A DNA stretch of 41,136 nt from positions 1 to 41,136 of the forward strand of contig CALJSV010000009.1 of assembly GCA_937976095.1 (NCBI GenBank), written 5' to 3'. Made by a program: the position numbers and the translations under genes. This stretch comes from an uncultured Clostridia bacterium. GTDB lineage: Bacteria > Bacillota > Clostridia > Lutisporales > Lutisporaceae. Positions 1 to 9,406 of the stretch are shown here, piece after piece; position 1 is the stretch's first letter, and each line of letters opens with the position of its first letter. Under the pieces are notes generated by a model that saw only the letters and a program-made list of their open reading frames with translations, was not told the origin of the DNA and did no database searches.

Positions 1-456
1 GATTATAGCGGAAGTGACTTGCTGCTGGTAGGAGTATTAAAGGGCTGTATGTTATTTTTATCGGACCTTTCAAGAGAGATAGATCTTCCATTAACTATGG
101 ATTTTATGGTTGTATCGAGCTACGGTGCTGCAACCAAGTCCTCTGGAGTTGTAAGAATAATAAAGGACCTTGAAGCAGATATTACAAATAAAAATGTTTT
201 AATTGTTGAAGATATTATTGATACAGGCTTAACACTGAGTTACTTGGTAGAAATGCTGAAATCAAGGAATCCAAAAAGCGTAAGAGTTTGCAGCTTGCTT
301 GACAAGCCTGAAAGACGAAAGGCAGACATAGATGTAGCATATACAGGCTTCTCTATTCCGGATGAGTTTGTAATAGGCTATGGGCTGGATTATGCAGAGG
401 TATACAGGAACCTGCCTTTTGTAGGTGTTCTAAAGCCGGATGTATATAATAAATAA
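1..456 (+). CDS. hpt: Hypoxanthine phosphoribosyltransferase, 3' part
   Basis: Purine salvage enzyme that joins hypoxanthine or guanine to PRPP. The reading frame is already open at base 1, so the N-terminus lies outside the window; 151 residues are visible of a family usually near 180. The PRPP-binding loop VEDIIDTG is intact, as are the upstream segments GVLKGCMLF and DFMVVSSYG and the C-terminal GYGLDYAEVYRNLPFVGVL typical of bacterial Hpt. It sits directly before ftsH, the usual order in Bacillota (tilS-hpt-ftsH). Given the purine-degradation genes further along, it is the salvage side of purine metabolism here. Identity is secure; only the start is missing. Confidence 0.96.
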   Translation, partial: DYSGSDLLLVGVLKGCMLFLSDLSREIDLPLTMDFMVVSSYGAATKSSGVVRIIKDLEADITNKNVLIVEDIIDTGLTLSYLVEMLKSRNPKSVRVCSLLDKPERRKADIDVAYTGFSIPDEFVIGYGLDYAEVYRNLPFVGVLKPDVYNK

Positions 457-460
457 AAAG

Positions 461-533
461 TGACTTCCAGCTGCTGGCTATTAGCCGCCTGGAGTCTGGA
501 AAAGTTTGGAAGCTGAAATAGCTAATAGCTGCC
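461..533. repeat. Intergenic inverted-repeat element after hpt
   Basis: The gap after hpt holds GCTATTAGC (477-485) and its reverse complement GCTAATAGC (521-529), plus CTTCC/GGAAG and several short CTGG/CCAG pieces. It can fold but has no T-run, so it does not look like an ordinary terminator. It resembles in style, though not base for base, the other G/C-skewed gap repeats in this window. Confidence 0.45.
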
Positions 534-536
534 ATA

Positions 537-565
537 TTGTATTTTGGAAACCATTATGATAAAAT
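537..565 (+). promoter_or_regulatory. Candidate SigA promoter for ftsH
   Basis: TTGTAT (537-542), a 17-base spacer and TAAAAT (560-565). The predicted leader contains two small hairpins before the ribosome binding site: GCGGATT/AATCCGC (575-581/586-592) and TCATGAT/ATCATGA (597-603/616-622). Good spacing, -35 weaker than consensus. Confidence 0.55.
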
Positions 566-645
566 AGTTGTACTGCGGATTTGACAATCCGCTATTTCAT
601 GATGCTTCTTTCTGAATCATGAGATGCATCGAAGGAGGGCTAGTA

Positions 646-2454
646 TTGAAAAAATTCCTGAGAAATATGAGTTTTTATGCATTGATCCTGATTATAATTC
701 TGATGTTTCTTTATATATTGACAAATCAGGAGGGCGGAAAGGTTGAGCTTTCGTACTCTGAATTGGTCAGATACATAGAGGATGGAAAGATAACGGAGGT
801 AGTTGTCACCTATGCTGACGGTACTTCTATTGTAACAGGAAAGACTGTTGACCAAAAACGGTTTGAGGCTAATGTGCCTACCCAGCAGTTTGATGCTAAG
901 GCTACTGAGTATATGGATAAGGATATACTTAAGGTAAAATATCTCCAGAAGTCTACCGCTTCAGTATGGTTATCAATAATTCCATCCCTGGGACTGATAG
1001 TATTATTTATTGTTTTCTTTGTAGTACTTACTCAGCAATCCCAAGGCGGAGGAAGCAGAGTAATGTCCTTCGGCAAGAGCAAGGCAAAGCTTCACGTTGA
1101 AGACAAAAGGAAAATAACCTTTGCAGATGTTGCAGGAGCTGATGAAGAAAAGGAAGAGATGGGCGAAATAGTTGACTTTCTAAAGCAGCCTAGAAGATTT
1201 ATCGAGCTTGGAGCAAGGATTCCAAAGGGCGTATTGCTTGTGGGACCTCCGGGTACAGGCAAGACCTATCTTGCAAAGGCAGTGGCTGGTGAGGCGGGAG
1301 TACCATTCTTCTCAATCAGCGGATCTGATTTCGTTGAAATGTTTGTAGGTGTTGGTGCTTCTCGTGTAAGAGACTTATTCGAGCAAGCTAAGAAGAGCTC
1401 ACCATGTATTATTTTTATAGATGAAATAGATGCTGTAGGACGACAAAGAGGCGCAGGCTTAGGTGGCGGTCATGATGAAAGAGAGCAAACTCTTAATCAG
1501 CTTCTGGTTGAAATGGACGGCTTCAGCGTAAATGAGGGAGTAATCATAATAGCTGCAACCAACAGACCGGACATCTTGGACCCAGCGTTATTAAGACCAG
1601 GTCGTTTTGACAGACAGATTACGGTAGGTATCCCTGATATAAAGGCTAGAGAAGAAATACTCAGGATACACGCTAGAAATAAGCCGTTATCAGCAGACGT
1701 AGAGGTAGAGGTGATTGCAAAGAGTACAGCAGGCTTTACTCCCGCTGATCTTGAAAACCTTATGAACGAAGCTGCACTGCTTGCTGCAAGACGTAATAAG
1801 AGAAAGATAGATACAAAAGAGCTTGAAGAAGCTACTATAAGAGTAATAGCGGGACCGGAAAAGAAGAGCAGAGTAGTCGGTGAACATGACAAAAAGCTTA
1901 CAGCCTACCATGAGGCTGGTCATGCGGTAGTTCAAAAGCTTCTTCCTGATACTGATCCTGTACATCAAATATCCATAATCCCAAGAGGAAGAGCAGGAGG
2001 ATATACGATCTCTCTTCCGCAGCGGGATAAATATTATATGTCTAAGTCAGAGCTGGAAAAGCAGATAGTGATGCTTTTGGGAGGCAGAGTTGCAGAAAAG
2101 CTTGTGCTTGATGATGTAAGCACAGGTGCCAAAAGCGATATAGACAGAGCAACCAGCATTGCAAGAAGGATGATAACTGAATACGGTATGAGTGAAGCCC
2201 TTGGCCCAATGAGCTTTAGCGGCGACCACGATGAAGTATTTATAGGAAGAGATCTTGCAAGAGGCAGAAACTACAGTGAAGAGGTTGCTGCAATGATAGA
2301 TAAGGAAATAAGACGAGTAATAGATACAGGATATACAAAGGCGGAAGCCTTGCTAAGAGAAAACATGGAGAAGCTGCACGGAGTTGCAAATGCGCTTCTG
2401 GACCGTGAAAAGCTCGATGACAAGGAGTTCGAAGAAATATTCCAAAATTCATAG
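646..2454 (+). CDS. ftsH: ATP-dependent zinc metalloprotease FtsH
   Basis: Membrane-bound AAA+ protease that degrades misfolded and regulatory proteins. I place the start at TTG 646 because GGAGGG (634-639) lies 6 bases upstream; an in-frame ATG at 619 has no such site. The protein is 602 aa. There are two membrane segments near residues 7-23 and 108-132, then Walker A GPPGTGKT, Walker [16 protein letters not shown], the second region of homology [19 protein letters not shown], the zinc site HEAGH, and the third metal ligand in the [16 protein letters not shown] segment. All catalytic elements are present and the length is normal. Followed by its own terminator. Confidence 0.98.
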   Translation: MKKFLRNMSFYALILIIILMFLYILTNQEGGKVELSYSELVRYIEDGKITEVVVTYADGTSIVTGKTVDQKRFEANVPTQQFDAKATEYMDKDILKVKYLQKSTASVWLSIIPSLGLIVLFIVFFVVLTQQSQGGGSRVMSFGKSKAKLHVEDKRKITFADVAGADEEKEEMGEIVDFLKQPRRFIELGARIPKGVLLVGPPGTGKTYLAKAVAGEAGVPFFSISGSDFVEMFVGVGASRVRDLFEQAKKSSPCIIFIDEIDAVGRQRGAGLGGGHDEREQTLNQLLVEMDGFSVNEGVIIIAATNRPDILDPALLRPGRFDRQITVGIPDIKAREEILRIHARNKPLSADVEVEVIAKSTAGFTPADLENLMNEAALLAARRNKRKIDTKELEEATIRVIAGPEKKSRVVGEHDKKLTAYHEAGHAVVQKLLPDTDPVHQISIIPRGRAGGYTISLPQRDKYYMSKSELEKQIVMLLGGRVAEKLVLDDVSTGAKSDIDRATSIARRMITEYGMSEALGPMSFSGDHDEVFIGRDLARGRNYSEEVAAMIDKEIRRVIDTGYTKAEALLRENMEKLHGVANALLDREKLDDKEFEEIFQNS

Positions 2455-2480
2455 AAACAGCGAAAGCTGTTTCTTTTTTT
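2454..2480 (+). terminator. Intrinsic terminator of ftsH
   Basis: GAAACAGC (2454-2461), GAAA loop, GCTGTTTC (2466-2473), then a run of seven Ts. The stem starts in the last base of the ftsH stop codon. TATAAT at 2483-2488 follows closely, but no convincing -35 is present at the correct distance. Confidence 0.85.
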
Positions 2481-2559
2481 GGTATAATATAAAGGGATAA
2501 TTATGTACTGTGTATTCAGTGTGCACAGTGCCTGAATAATGTTTTTTAGGAGGATGAGT

Positions 2560-2958
2560 ATGGAATTTAATATGAAGCCTGGTCTTTCGGCGACTGCAGA
2601 AAGAATAGTTGGTGAAGCTGATACAGCAGTAAGCTTTGGAAGCGGAGGTGTAAGGGTATTTGCTACTCCCATGATGATTGCACTTATGGAAAATTCAGCA
2701 TTAAGGGCTGTAGACCCCTTTCTTCCCGAGGGCTTTGCCACAGTTGGGTTGAGCTTGGATGTCAAACACCTTGCCGCAACACCGGTAGGTATGAGGGTAA
2801 GAGCGGAGGCAGAGCTCTTGAAGGTAGAAGGGAAGAAGCTGACCTTTAGGATAGAAGCCTTTGACGAGGTTGAAAAAATAGGTGAAGGAATACACGAACG
2901 CTATATAATTGAGCTCAGCAAATTCCTGAGTAGAACTGCTGCAAAAGGAGCAATTTAA
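2560..2958 (+). CDS. Hotdog-fold thioesterase, fluoroacetyl-CoA thioesterase (FlK) type
   Basis: Small 132-aa hotdog thioesterase. AGGAGG (2548-2553) sits 6 bases before ATG 2560; the earlier in-frame ATGs at 2539 and 2554 have no usable spacing. The sequence has the FlK-family layout: a substrate-side TPMMIALMENSA segment with the catalytic Glu, then VKHLAATPVG with the catalytic His. Such proteins hydrolyse small acyl-CoA esters, but the native substrate is usually unknown. It is the first gene before the methylmalonyl-CoA cluster, separated by a 341-base gap, so a role in acyl-CoA housekeeping is plausible but not shown. Family call is good; substrate is unknown. Confidence 0.82.
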   Translation: MEFNMKPGLSATAERIVGEADTAVSFGSGGVRVFATPMMIALMENSALRAVDPFLPEGFATVGLSLDVKHLAATPVGMRVRAEAELLKVEGKKLTFRIEAFDEVEKIGEGIHERYIIELSKFLSRTAAKGAI

Positions 2959-3014
2959 ATCCTGCTTAAAAGCATCCTGCAATATTCGCAAAATATTAGA
3001 AATTCAGGATTTTT
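2957..3014 (+). terminator. Possible branched terminator after the thioesterase
   Basis: AAATCCTG (2957-2964) is complementary to CAGGATTT (3005-3012), enclosing two smaller hairpins (CTTAAAAG and AATATT...AATATT). Only four Ts follow the outer stem, so termination is plausible rather than clear. Confidence 0.35.
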
Positions 3015-3299
3015 CGGTACTTTGTTAAAAAATAAACAAAAATAATTATATCCAATAAGGGCAAAAATGTGATAACATAGAATTAGTTTTAGAAGGAAAT
3101 CTTGCAAAAATTATTCTAAAATGAAAGTTATATTTCATAATGAGATCTATATAAATCACACTTAATATATTTCATTATAGATGTGGCGATTTATAATTTA
3201 GCCAACATGATTAGTTTTACCTATGTAATGTACTAAGAGTGTTGTCTATAGGATTCATTTTTATCGCTAAATATTACGATTTTCATGAGGAGGGTAATC
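3015..3299. other. Gene-free region before the mutase, with paired repeats
   Basis: Very AT-rich. It contains an 8-base inverted repeat TTTTAGAA/TTCTAAAA (3087-3094/3114-3121) and two similar direct copies, TATTTCATAATGAGAT (3131-3146) and TATTTCATTATAGAT (3168-3182), whose starts are 37 bases apart. These could be regulator sites for the methylmalonyl-CoA operon. I see no promoter with good -35 and -10 boxes at correct spacing. Confidence 0.4.
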
Positions 3300-4979
3300 A
3301 TGTTTGACAAGGAGAAAGTTACTCAGATTAAAGAGGCCGCTGACAACTGGGAGAACACAGTAATAGCTAAGACACTGGCAAAGGCGCCGGAAAAAAAGCC
3401 AGAGTTTAAAAATTCATCAGATATCACAGTTAAGAGAGTGTATACTCCGGCAGATGTGGCTGAGCTGGATTATGAAAGAGACCTGTCATTCCCTGGCGAA
3501 TATCCTTATACAAGAGGAGTTCAGCCTACCATGTACAGGGGTAAATCCTGGACAATGAGACAATATGCAGGATTTGCTACAGCTGAAGAATCAAACAAGA
3601 GATATAAATACCTTTTAGAGCAGGGACAAACAGGGCTTTCTGTTGCTTTTGACCTGCCAACACAAATCGGCTATGATTCAGACCATCCACTTTCAGAGGG
3701 AGAGGTTGGCAAGGTTGGAGTTGCTATAGACTCTCTAAAGGATATGGAGATCCTGTTTGATGGAATACCTCTTGATAAGGTTAGTACATCAATGACTATA
3801 AATGCTCCTGCATCGGTTTTACTTGCAATGTACATAGCTGTTGCTGAAAAGCAGGGAATAACACCTGATAAGCTTTCAGGAACAATACAAAACGATATAT
3901 TAAAGGAATATATAGCTAGAGGCACATACATTTTCCCTGTAGAGCCTTCTATGCGTCTTATAACAAACATATTTGAATACTGTTCAAGCAACGTTCCTAA
4001 GTGGAACACCATTTCCATAAGCGGATATCACATTAGAGAAGCAGGCTCGTCAGCGGCTCAGGAAGTAGCCTTTACGCTGGCTGACGGTATAGCATACGTA
4101 GAAGCTGCTATAAAAACAGGGCTTGATGTTGATGATTTTGCTCCAAGACTATCTTTCTTCTTCAATGCACATAATGATCTTTTTGAAGAGGTTGCAAAGT
4201 TTAGAGCAGCAAGAAGACTTTGGGCTAAGATCATGAAGGACAGATTTAAGGCAAAGAGTCCTAAGTCATGGATGCTTAGATTCCATACACAGACTGGAGG
4301 CTCAACTCTTACAGCTCAGCAGCCAGACAACAACATAGTCAGAGTTGCTATTCAGACACTTGCAGCTGTACTTGGAGGAACTCAATCCCTTCACACTAAT
4401 TCCAAGGACGAAGCTCTAGCGCTTCCAACGGAAGATTCAGTAAGAATAGCTTTAAGAACTCAGCAAATTGTTGATAATGAAAGCGGAGTTACTGAGACCA
4501 TAGACCCTCTTGCAGGCTCATACTACGTAGAAAGTCTTACAACTCAAATAGAGGATAAAGCCGTTGAATACATCAGAAAGATTGATGAACTGGGCGGAGC
4601 TGCAAGAGCAATCGAAAGAGGCTATGTACAGCAAGAGATCCAAGACAGCGCTTATAGATATCAGATGGAGATAGAGTCAGGCGAGAGAGTAATAGTTGGT
4701 ATGAACAAGTTTAAGGTATCAGAAGAAGCACCAAAGGGTCTTTTAAAGGTAGATCCTATAGTTGGAGAGCTTCAGGTTAAAAAGCTTGCTGAGCTAAGAG
4801 CTTCAAGAGAAAACGCAAAGGTGGAAGCGGCATTGGAAGCTCTGAGAAAGGCTGCCCAAAGCGAGGAAAACCTCATGCCTTATATAATTGAAGCAGTAAG
4901 AACCTACGGAACACTAGGCGAAATTTGTGGAGTACTAAGAGAAGTATTCGGCGAATATCAACAGACGGTAATACTGTAA
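3300..4979 (+). CDS. Methylmalonyl-CoA mutase, large (catalytic) subunit
   Basis: Adenosylcobalamin-dependent mutase interconverting succinyl-CoA and (R)-methylmalonyl-CoA. Start ATG 3300 has GAGGAGG 6 bases upstream, giving 559 aa; an ATG at 3285 lies in the Shine-Dalgarno itself. It is only the TIM-barrel half: the B12-binding domain is a separate gene at 5108. Family segments include [38 protein letters not shown] and [10 protein letters not shown]. Two positions that separate methylmalonyl- from isobutyryl-CoA mutase look mutase-type: Tyr in WTMRQYAGF (Phe in ICM) and Arg in IARGTYIFP (Gln in ICM). The residue assignment is from memory of the family. The neighbours MeaB, epimerase and decarboxylase support the same substrate. 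Confidence 0.93.
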   Translation: MFDKEKVTQIKEAADNWENTVIAKTLAKAPEKKPEFKNSSDITVKRVYTPADVAELDYERDLSFPGEYPYTRGVQPTMYRGKSWTMRQYAGFATAEESNKRYKYLLEQGQTGLSVAFDLPTQIGYDSDHPLSEGEVGKVGVAIDSLKDMEILFDGIPLDKVSTSMTINAPASVLLAMYIAVAEKQGITPDKLSGTIQNDILKEYIARGTYIFPVEPSMRLITNIFEYCSSNVPKWNTISISGYHIREAGSSAAQEVAFTLADGIAYVEAAIKTGLDVDDFAPRLSFFFNAHNDLFEEVAKFRAARRLWAKIMKDRFKAKSPKSWMLRFHTQTGGSTLTAQQPDNNIVRVAIQTLAAVLGGTQSLHTNSKDEALALPTEDSVRIALRTQQIVDNESGVTETIDPLAGSYYVESLTTQIEDKAVEYIRKIDELGGAARAIERGYVQQEIQDSAYRYQMEIESGERVIVGMNKFKVSEEAPKGLLKVDPIVGELQVKKLAELRASRENAKVEAALEALRKAAQSEENLMPYIIEAVRTYGTLGEICGVLREVFGEYQQTVIL

Positions 4980-4983
4980 AATA

Positions 4984-5072
4984 GTCACTGGTCCCTGATC
5001 CCTGATCCCTGGAATAAGAACTGCTTCGAAGCCGCTTCTTAAACCAGCGACTAGCGACTAGAGACACGTGAC
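4984..5072. repeat. Intergenic repeat, three TCCCTGA-type units plus inverted ends
   Basis: Contains TCCCTGA twice followed by TCCCTGG in tandem, AGCGACT twice, a near-palindrome around TTCGAA, and GTCAC/GTGAC near the ends. In reverse complement it reads CAGGGATCAGGGATCAGGGA, matching the CAGGGAN repeats at 6456 and 23005. It lies between the two mutase subunit genes. Confidence 0.65.
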
Positions 5073-5107
5073 CCCTATATATCATACATATTTTAGGAGG
5101 TTGAGAA

Positions 5108-5506
5108 ATGGACAGACCAATTAGAGTGATAGTAGCTAAGCCTGGACTTGATGGTCATGATAGAGGCGCAAAGGTTGTAGCCAGAGCGCTGCGTGATGCC
5201 GGGATGGAGGTTATATATACAGGACTCAGACAAACACCTGAGCAGATAGTAGAAACAGCTATTCAAGAGGACGCTGACTGCGTGGCTATGAGCATCCTTT
5301 CAGGAGCACACAACCACCTTTTTCCAAAGGTAGTCAGGCTTCTAAAGGAAAAGGGAGCTGATGATATTCTGGTTGTTGGCGGGGGAGTTATACCGGAGGA
5401 TGATATACCGGGGCTTATTGAGGCAGGTATTGCTGCGATATTTACACCGGGAACACCAACATCAGTAACTATTGATTTCATAAAAAGCAACATTAAGAGA
5501 AGTTAA
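5108..5506 (+). CDS. Methylmalonyl-CoA mutase, small B12-binding subunit
   Basis: A 132-aa cobalamin-binding domain protein that supplies the coenzyme site to the large subunit at 3300. It has the B12 signature D-x-H-x-x-G as [20 protein letters not shown]; its His is the lower cobalt ligand. Further family features are MSILSGAH and [20 protein letters not shown] is well placed before ATG 5108. Its separation from the catalytic subunit is the split arrangement seen in many archaea and anaerobic Firmicutes. MeaB follows 11 bases later, so the two are likely co-translated. Confidence 0.95.
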   Translation: MDRPIRVIVAKPGLDGHDRGAKVVARALRDAGMEVIYTGLRQTPEQIVETAIQEDADCVAMSILSGAHNHLFPKVVRLLKEKGADDILVVGGGVIPEDDIPGLIEAGIAAIFTPGTPTSVTIDFIKSNIKRS

Positions 5507-5517
5507 GGGTGGTTTAG

Positions 5518-6456
5518 ATGGATATTAGAGCAGGCTTACAGAGCGGGGATAAAAGAGCTTGCGCCAGACTTATTTCAATGGTCGAGAACGAGGATGAGCA
5601 GGCTATTGGAATATTAAAGGAGCTTTACGGGCTCACAGGCAAGGCGAGAGTGATAGGAATTACGGGACCTCCTGGAGCTGGCAAGAGTACTGTAACTGAT
5701 AAGCTTGCAAAGCTCCTAAGACAGCAGGGCAAAAAAGTAGGGATAGTTGCAGTAGACCCTACCAGCCCATTTACCGGAGGGGCAATACTTGGGGATAGAG
5801 TGCGCATGACTGACCTAAGCACTGATCCTGGAGTTTTTATAAGAAGTATGGGCACGAGAGGTGCATTAGGTGGGCTGTCTAAGGCAGCCCATGGTGCTGT
5901 CAAGGTGCTGGATATCTTTGGAATGGACTATATCTTTATAGAGACTGTAGGGGTAGGCCAGTCAGAGGTTGATATTGTAAGGCTTGCCGATACTGTTATT
6001 ATGGTTGCGGTTCCTGGTCTTGGAGATGACATTCAGGCGATAAAGGCAGGAATAATGGAGATAGGGGATGTATTTGCGGTAAACAAATCCGATAGAGATG
6101 GAGCAGAAAGAACAGCGACTGAGCTGGAAATGATGCTTGACTTTAATATCAGATCCCAATACAGACCTCCTGTTATCAACATAATTGCAAAGGACAATAA
6201 GGATGTAGATAAGCTATTAGAAGCAGTTGAGAAGCACTATGTTTATCTGGTAAACAGCGGCGAGCTGAGTCAAAGGAAAAAGAACAGTATAAAGAACGAA
6301 ATCATAGATATTTTTAAGTATGCAATGGTAAAAGCAATTGAAGAAAAGAGCCAAAGTAGTAGCTTCATAGAGCAGCTGATTAGTGATACTGTAGATAAAA
6401 GGCTTGATCCTTATACAGCGGCAGCAAAGCTGGTGGAGGAATTTCGCAGCAGGTGA
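5518..6456 (+). CDS. meaB: MeaB-type GTPase, methylmalonyl-CoA mutase chaperone
   Basis: G3E-family P-loop GTPase (312 aa) that gates loading of adenosylcobalamin and protects the mutase from inactivation. Visible motifs are Walker A GPPGAGKST (about residues 50-58), DPTSPFTGGAILGDRVRM (switch region), the ETVGVGQSE Mg/switch segment and the guanine-specificity motif NKSD. The C-terminal helices match the dimerisation arm of the family. It follows the B12 subunit at 11 bases, with a GGGTGG-type RBS. The older name ArgK refers to the same family; a role in arginine transport is not expected here. Confidence 0.95.
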   Translation: MDIRAGLQSGDKRACARLISMVENEDEQAIGILKELYGLTGKARVIGITGPPGAGKSTVTDKLAKLLRQQGKKVGIVAVDPTSPFTGGAILGDRVRMTDLSTDPGVFIRSMGTRGALGGLSKAAHGAVKVLDIFGMDYIFIETVGVGQSEVDIVRLADTVIMVAVPGLGDDIQAIKAGIMEIGDVFAVNKSDRDGAERTATELEMMLDFNIRSQYRPPVINIIAKDNKDVDKLLEAVEKHYVYLVNSGELSQRKKNSIKNEIIDIFKYAMVKAIEEKSQSSSFIEQLISDTVDKRLDPYTAAAKLVEEFRSR

Positions 6457-6490
6457 CAGGGATTAGGGAACAGGGAATAGGTGTCAGCTT
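6456..6490. repeat. Intergenic CAGGGAN repeat after meaB
   Basis: Three 7-base units in tandem, GGGATTA-GGGAACA-GGGAATA, immediately after the meaB stop codon, bounded by TGACA and TGTCA. Same family as the elements at 4984 and 23005. Confidence 0.65.
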
Positions 6491-6601
6491 GTTCAACAGA
6501 TTGACCTGTGTAAGTAGACAACTTTGGGCAATATATGTAGAATATAGTAGTAGACTTTGAAAACATTTAAATTTATATACATATTGATGGGAGGTATGAA
6601 A

Positions 6602-7003
6602 GTGACTAGTAAGGTGGACCATATCGGGATAGCAGTCAGCAATCTCGAAGAATCTATAAAATTCTATCAAGACGTACTTGGTCTTGAGCTTCATGGTACA
6701 GAGGTAGTTGAGGAGCAAAAGGTAAAGGTAGCATTTCTTCCTGTAGGGGATACTGAGGTTGAGCTTCTGGAAGCAACTGCTCCAGACAGTCCCATAGCAA
6801 AGTTTATAGAAGCTAAGGGACAAGGCGTGCAGCATATAGCTTTCAGAGTAGATGACATCGAGGCAGCACTGGAGGATATGAAGGCTAAGGGTATAAGATT
6901 GATAGATGAAAAGCCAAGATATGGTGCAGGCGGCGCCAGAATAGCCTTTTTGCATCCCAAGAGCACAAATGGAGTTTTGATAGAGCTCTGTGAAAGAAAG
7001 TAA
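6602..7003 (+). CDS. mce: Methylmalonyl-CoA epimerase
   Basis: Glyoxalase/VOC-fold metalloenzyme that interconverts (R)- and (S)-methylmalonyl-CoA, linking the mutase product to the decarboxylase. I choose GTG 6602 (7 bases after GGGAGG 6589-6594) over ATG 6596, which is only one base from the RBS. The resulting 133 aa is the family's usual length. Metal ligands are visible as His in VDHIGIAV, His in QHIAFRVDD and Glu in GVLIELCE. It is followed 16 bases later by mmdA. Confidence is high because sequence and context agree. Confidence 0.94.
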   Translation: MTSKVDHIGIAVSNLEESIKFYQDVLGLELHGTEVVEEQKVKVAFLPVGDTEVELLEATAPDSPIAKFIEAKGQGVQHIAFRVDDIEAALEDMKAKGIRLIDEKPRYGAGGARIAFLHPKSTNGVLIELCERK

Positions 7004-7019
7004 GGGGAGGAGAACGCTT

Positions 7020-8567
7020 ATGTCAATTGATAAAATACAAGATCTGCAGCAGAGGTTGGACAGCATAAGAGAAGGCGGCGGCAAGGACAGAATAGCAAAG
7101 CAGCATAAGGCTGGCAAGCTGACCGCGAGAGAAAGAATTAATCTTCTGATGGATGAAGGCAGCTTTGTTGAGCTTGATGCATTTGTAAAGCATAGATGCA
7201 CTGAGTTTGATATGAAGGATACAGATGCACCGGCTGAAGGCGTAGTTACGGGCTATGGTACAGTAGAAGGAAGACTTGTATATGCATATGCACAGGACTT
7301 TACTGTAGTAGGCGGCTCTCTCGGTGAGATGCATGCAAAGAAGATTTGCAAGGTGTTGGACCTTGCTATGAAAATGGGTGCACCAGTTGTTGGTATCAAT
7401 GATTCAGGTGGGGCAAGAATTCAGGAGGGCGTAGATGCACTTTCGGGCTATGGACAGATTTTCTATAGAAATACGATAGCCTCAGGAGTAATCCCTCAGA
7501 TATCAGTAATAATGGGACCTTGTGCAGGCGGAGCAGTTTATTCTCCGGCACTAACTGATTTTATATTTATGGTTGAAAAGACAAGTCAAATGTTTATTAC
7601 AGGACCTCAGGTTATAAAGGCTGTTACAGGTGAAGAGGTTAGCTCAGAAGCCCTCGGGGGAGCAATGACACACAACAGCATAAGTGGTGTTGCTCACTTT
7701 ATAAGCCAAAATGAAGAAATATGCATTGCGGAGATAAAGAGACTTTTAAGCTATCTTCCATCAAATAACCTTGAAACAGCTCCGGTTTTTGAAGTAAGCG
7801 ACGATCTAAATAGAATAGAAGAAGCTTTAAATACAATTATTCCTGAAAACTCAAACAAGCCGTACGATATGAAGGATATTATAGCAGCGTTGGTTGACAA
7901 TGGAGAGTACATGGAGGTTCAGCCATACTATGCTCAAAACATTATAACTGCCTTTGCAAGGCTTAATGGTGCAAGCATAGGAATTATAGCAAATCAGCCA
8001 AAGGTTCTTGCAGGCTGTCTGGATATAAACGCTTCAGACAAGGCAGGAAGATTTATAAGAACCTGTGATGCATTTAATATTCCAATACTTAACCTGATCG
8101 ACGTACCCGGCTTCCTGCCTGGAACAAATCAGGAGTACGGCGGAATAATAAGGCATGGTGCTAAGATGCTTTATGCTTACTCTGAGGCTACTGTGCCAAT
8201 AGTAAACGTAATTACTAGAAAGGCATATGGCGGAGCTTATCTTGCAATGTGCAGCAAGGACTTAGGAGCAGATATGGTATTTGCTTGGCCATCAGCAGAA
8301 ATAGCTGTAATGGGACCTGAAGGGGCGGCAAACATCATATTCAAGAAGGACATAGAGACAGCAGAAAATCCGGCACAGGCAAGATCAGAAAAGATTCAGG
8401 AATACAAGGATAGATTTGCGACTCCTTATGTAGCTGCAAGCAGAGGCTTTGTTGATGATGTTATAGAGCCTGCGACTACAAGACAAAGACTTATTAGTGC
8501 ATTTGATATGCTGTCAAGCAAGAGGGAAACAAGGCCTTCTAAAAAGCATGGCAACTTGCCTGTATAG
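7020..8567 (+). CDS. mmdA: Methylmalonyl-CoA decarboxylase alpha subunit (carboxyltransferase)
   Basis: Cytoplasmic carboxyltransferase that moves CO2 from (S)-methylmalonyl-CoA onto the biotin of MmdC. Start ATG 7020 follows GGGGAGGAG; length 515 aa is normal. Family marks are [51 protein letters not shown] and the second-half [20 protein letters not shown] and [13 protein letters not shown]. Propionyl-CoA carboxylase beta subunits are close relatives, but no biotin carboxylase gene is present and a membrane OadB-type subunit is, which makes the decarboxylase assignment the better one. Confidence 0.93.
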   Translation: MSIDKIQDLQQRLDSIREGGGKDRIAKQHKAGKLTARERINLLMDEGSFVELDAFVKHRCTEFDMKDTDAPAEGVVTGYGTVEGRLVYAYAQDFTVVGGSLGEMHAKKICKVLDLAMKMGAPVVGINDSGGARIQEGVDALSGYGQIFYRNTIASGVIPQISVIMGPCAGGAVYSPALTDFIFMVEKTSQMFITGPQVIKAVTGEEVSSEALGGAMTHNSISGVAHFISQNEEICIAEIKRLLSYLPSNNLETAPVFEVSDDLNRIEEALNTIIPENSNKPYDMKDIIAALVDNGEYMEVQPYYAQNIITAFARLNGASIGIIANQPKVLAGCLDINASDKAGRFIRTCDAFNIPILNLIDVPGFLPGTNQEYGGIIRHGAKMLYAYSEATVPIVNVITRKAYGGAYLAMCSKDLGADMVFAWPSAEIAVMGPEGAANIIFKKDIETAENPAQARSEKIQEYKDRFATPYVAASRGFVDDVIEPATTRQRLISAFDMLSSKRETRPSKKHGNLPV

Positions 8568-8579
8568 GAGGTATGAAAT

Positions 8580-8939
8580 ATGGATGCTGATAAGATGATA
8601 TATGCGTTGTTTGTTACAGCTATGGGAATGAGTATCGTTTTTATAGTGCTGTTACTTTTAAGATATGTAATTGCACTAATGAAGCTAGTTTTTGCTCCTA
8701 ATGCTAAAACAAATGGAGCAGCGACTGTAAAGGTAGTGACTACAGTACCTGACCCTGCACCTGAGGCCAAAGAGCCTCTAGCTGACGAAGGCGAGCTGAT
8801 AGCAGTTATAACAGCTGCGGTTGTAGCCTTCATGGGCGGTAGAAGCAACTTTGTAGTAAAGAATATTACAAGGGTTGGAGATTCTTCACCGGCTTGGGCT
8901 AAGTCTGGCAGACAAGAGCAAATGTTAAATAGATTTTAG
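8580..8939 (+). CDS. mmdD: Methylmalonyl-CoA decarboxylase delta subunit, OadG type
   Basis: A 119-aa protein with one N-terminal membrane segment (about residues 7-31) and a hydrophilic Ala/Pro-rich tail, the layout of OadG/MmdD subunits that hold the decarboxylase complex together. It contains the characteristic ITAAVVAFMGG segment and a C-terminal SPAWAKSGRQEQM region. Starts at ATG 8580 after AGGAGG. Located between mmdA and the biotin carrier, as expected. Primary sequence in this family is weakly conserved, so the call rests on topology and position together. Confidence 0.88.
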   Translation: MDADKMIYALFVTAMGMSIVFIVLLLLRYVIALMKLVFAPNAKTNGAATVKVVTTVPDPAPEAKEPLADEGELIAVITAAVVAFMGGRSNFVVKNITRVGDSSPAWAKSGRQEQMLNRF

Positions 8940-8953
8940 GGAGGATGTGCAAA

Positions 8954-9358
8954 ATGAGAAAGTTTATTATAAATGTAAATGGAAACAGCTACGAGGTTGA
9001 AGTTGAAGAAGTAAGAGATGGAGCAGCAGCTCCGACTCCAGCACCAAAGGCTGCTGTAGCAGTGACTCAAGCGCCAAAGTCAGCACCTGCGGCAGCTCCT
9101 GCAGCAAAGCCTGCTGCCGCAGCACCAGTATCTGTACCTGCAGGCGGAGCATCAGTTAATGCTCCTATGCCAGGAACAATTTTAAGAGTAGATGTTACAG
9201 TTGGCCAGGCTGTTAAGAAGGGTCAGGTGTTATGCATACTGGAAGCAATGAAGATGGAAAACGAAATTATGGCTCCGTCAGATGGGACAGTTGCTTCAGT
9301 AGCTGTTCATCAAGGTGATTCAGTAAATACAGGACAGGTTCTTGTAGTGCTTGGTTAG
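8954..9358 (+). CDS. mmdC: Methylmalonyl-CoA decarboxylase biotin carrier (gamma) subunit
   Basis: A 134-aa biotin carrier protein. GGGAGG (8939-8944) is 9 bases from ATG 8954; ATG 8945 directly abuts the RBS and is unlikely. The N-terminal MRKFIINVNGNSYEVEVEEV strand segment is followed by an Ala/Pro linker (about residues 30-66) and a biotinyl domain with EAMKMENE, where Lys is the biotinylation site, probably modified by BirA encoded at 10656. It carries CO2 from MmdA to the membrane subunit MmdB. Co-transcribed with the other subunits. Confidence 0.95.
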   Translation: MRKFIINVNGNSYEVEVEEVRDGAAAPTPAPKAAVAVTQAPKSAPAAAPAAKPAAAAPVSVPAGGASVNAPMPGTILRVDVTVGQAVKKGQVLCILEAMKMENEIMAPSDGTVASVAVHQGDSVNTGQVLVVLG

Positions 9359-9406
9359 TCATTAAGGTAGACTAGACCACACAAAGTTTGAATGGGGGAT
9401 TTTTAA

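Noticed and set aside
2483-2488. TATAAT as promoter of the thioesterase gene
   Set aside because: A perfect -10, but no acceptable -35 at 16-18 bases; the expected place is the ftsH terminator stem.
3300-4979. Isobutyryl-CoA mutase
   Set aside because: The Tyr in MRQYAGF and Arg in ARGTYIF fit methylmalonyl-CoA mutase, and epimerase plus decarboxylase follow.
6380-7201. 273-codon open frame on the minus strand
   Set aside because: It lies antisense to meaB, epimerase and mmdA, has no RBS or recognisable domain, and the + strand genes are certain.
7020-8567. Propionyl-CoA carboxylase beta subunit
   Set aside because: Close homologue, but there is no biotin carboxylase gene and the adjoining OadB, OadG and carrier subunits define a decarboxylase.
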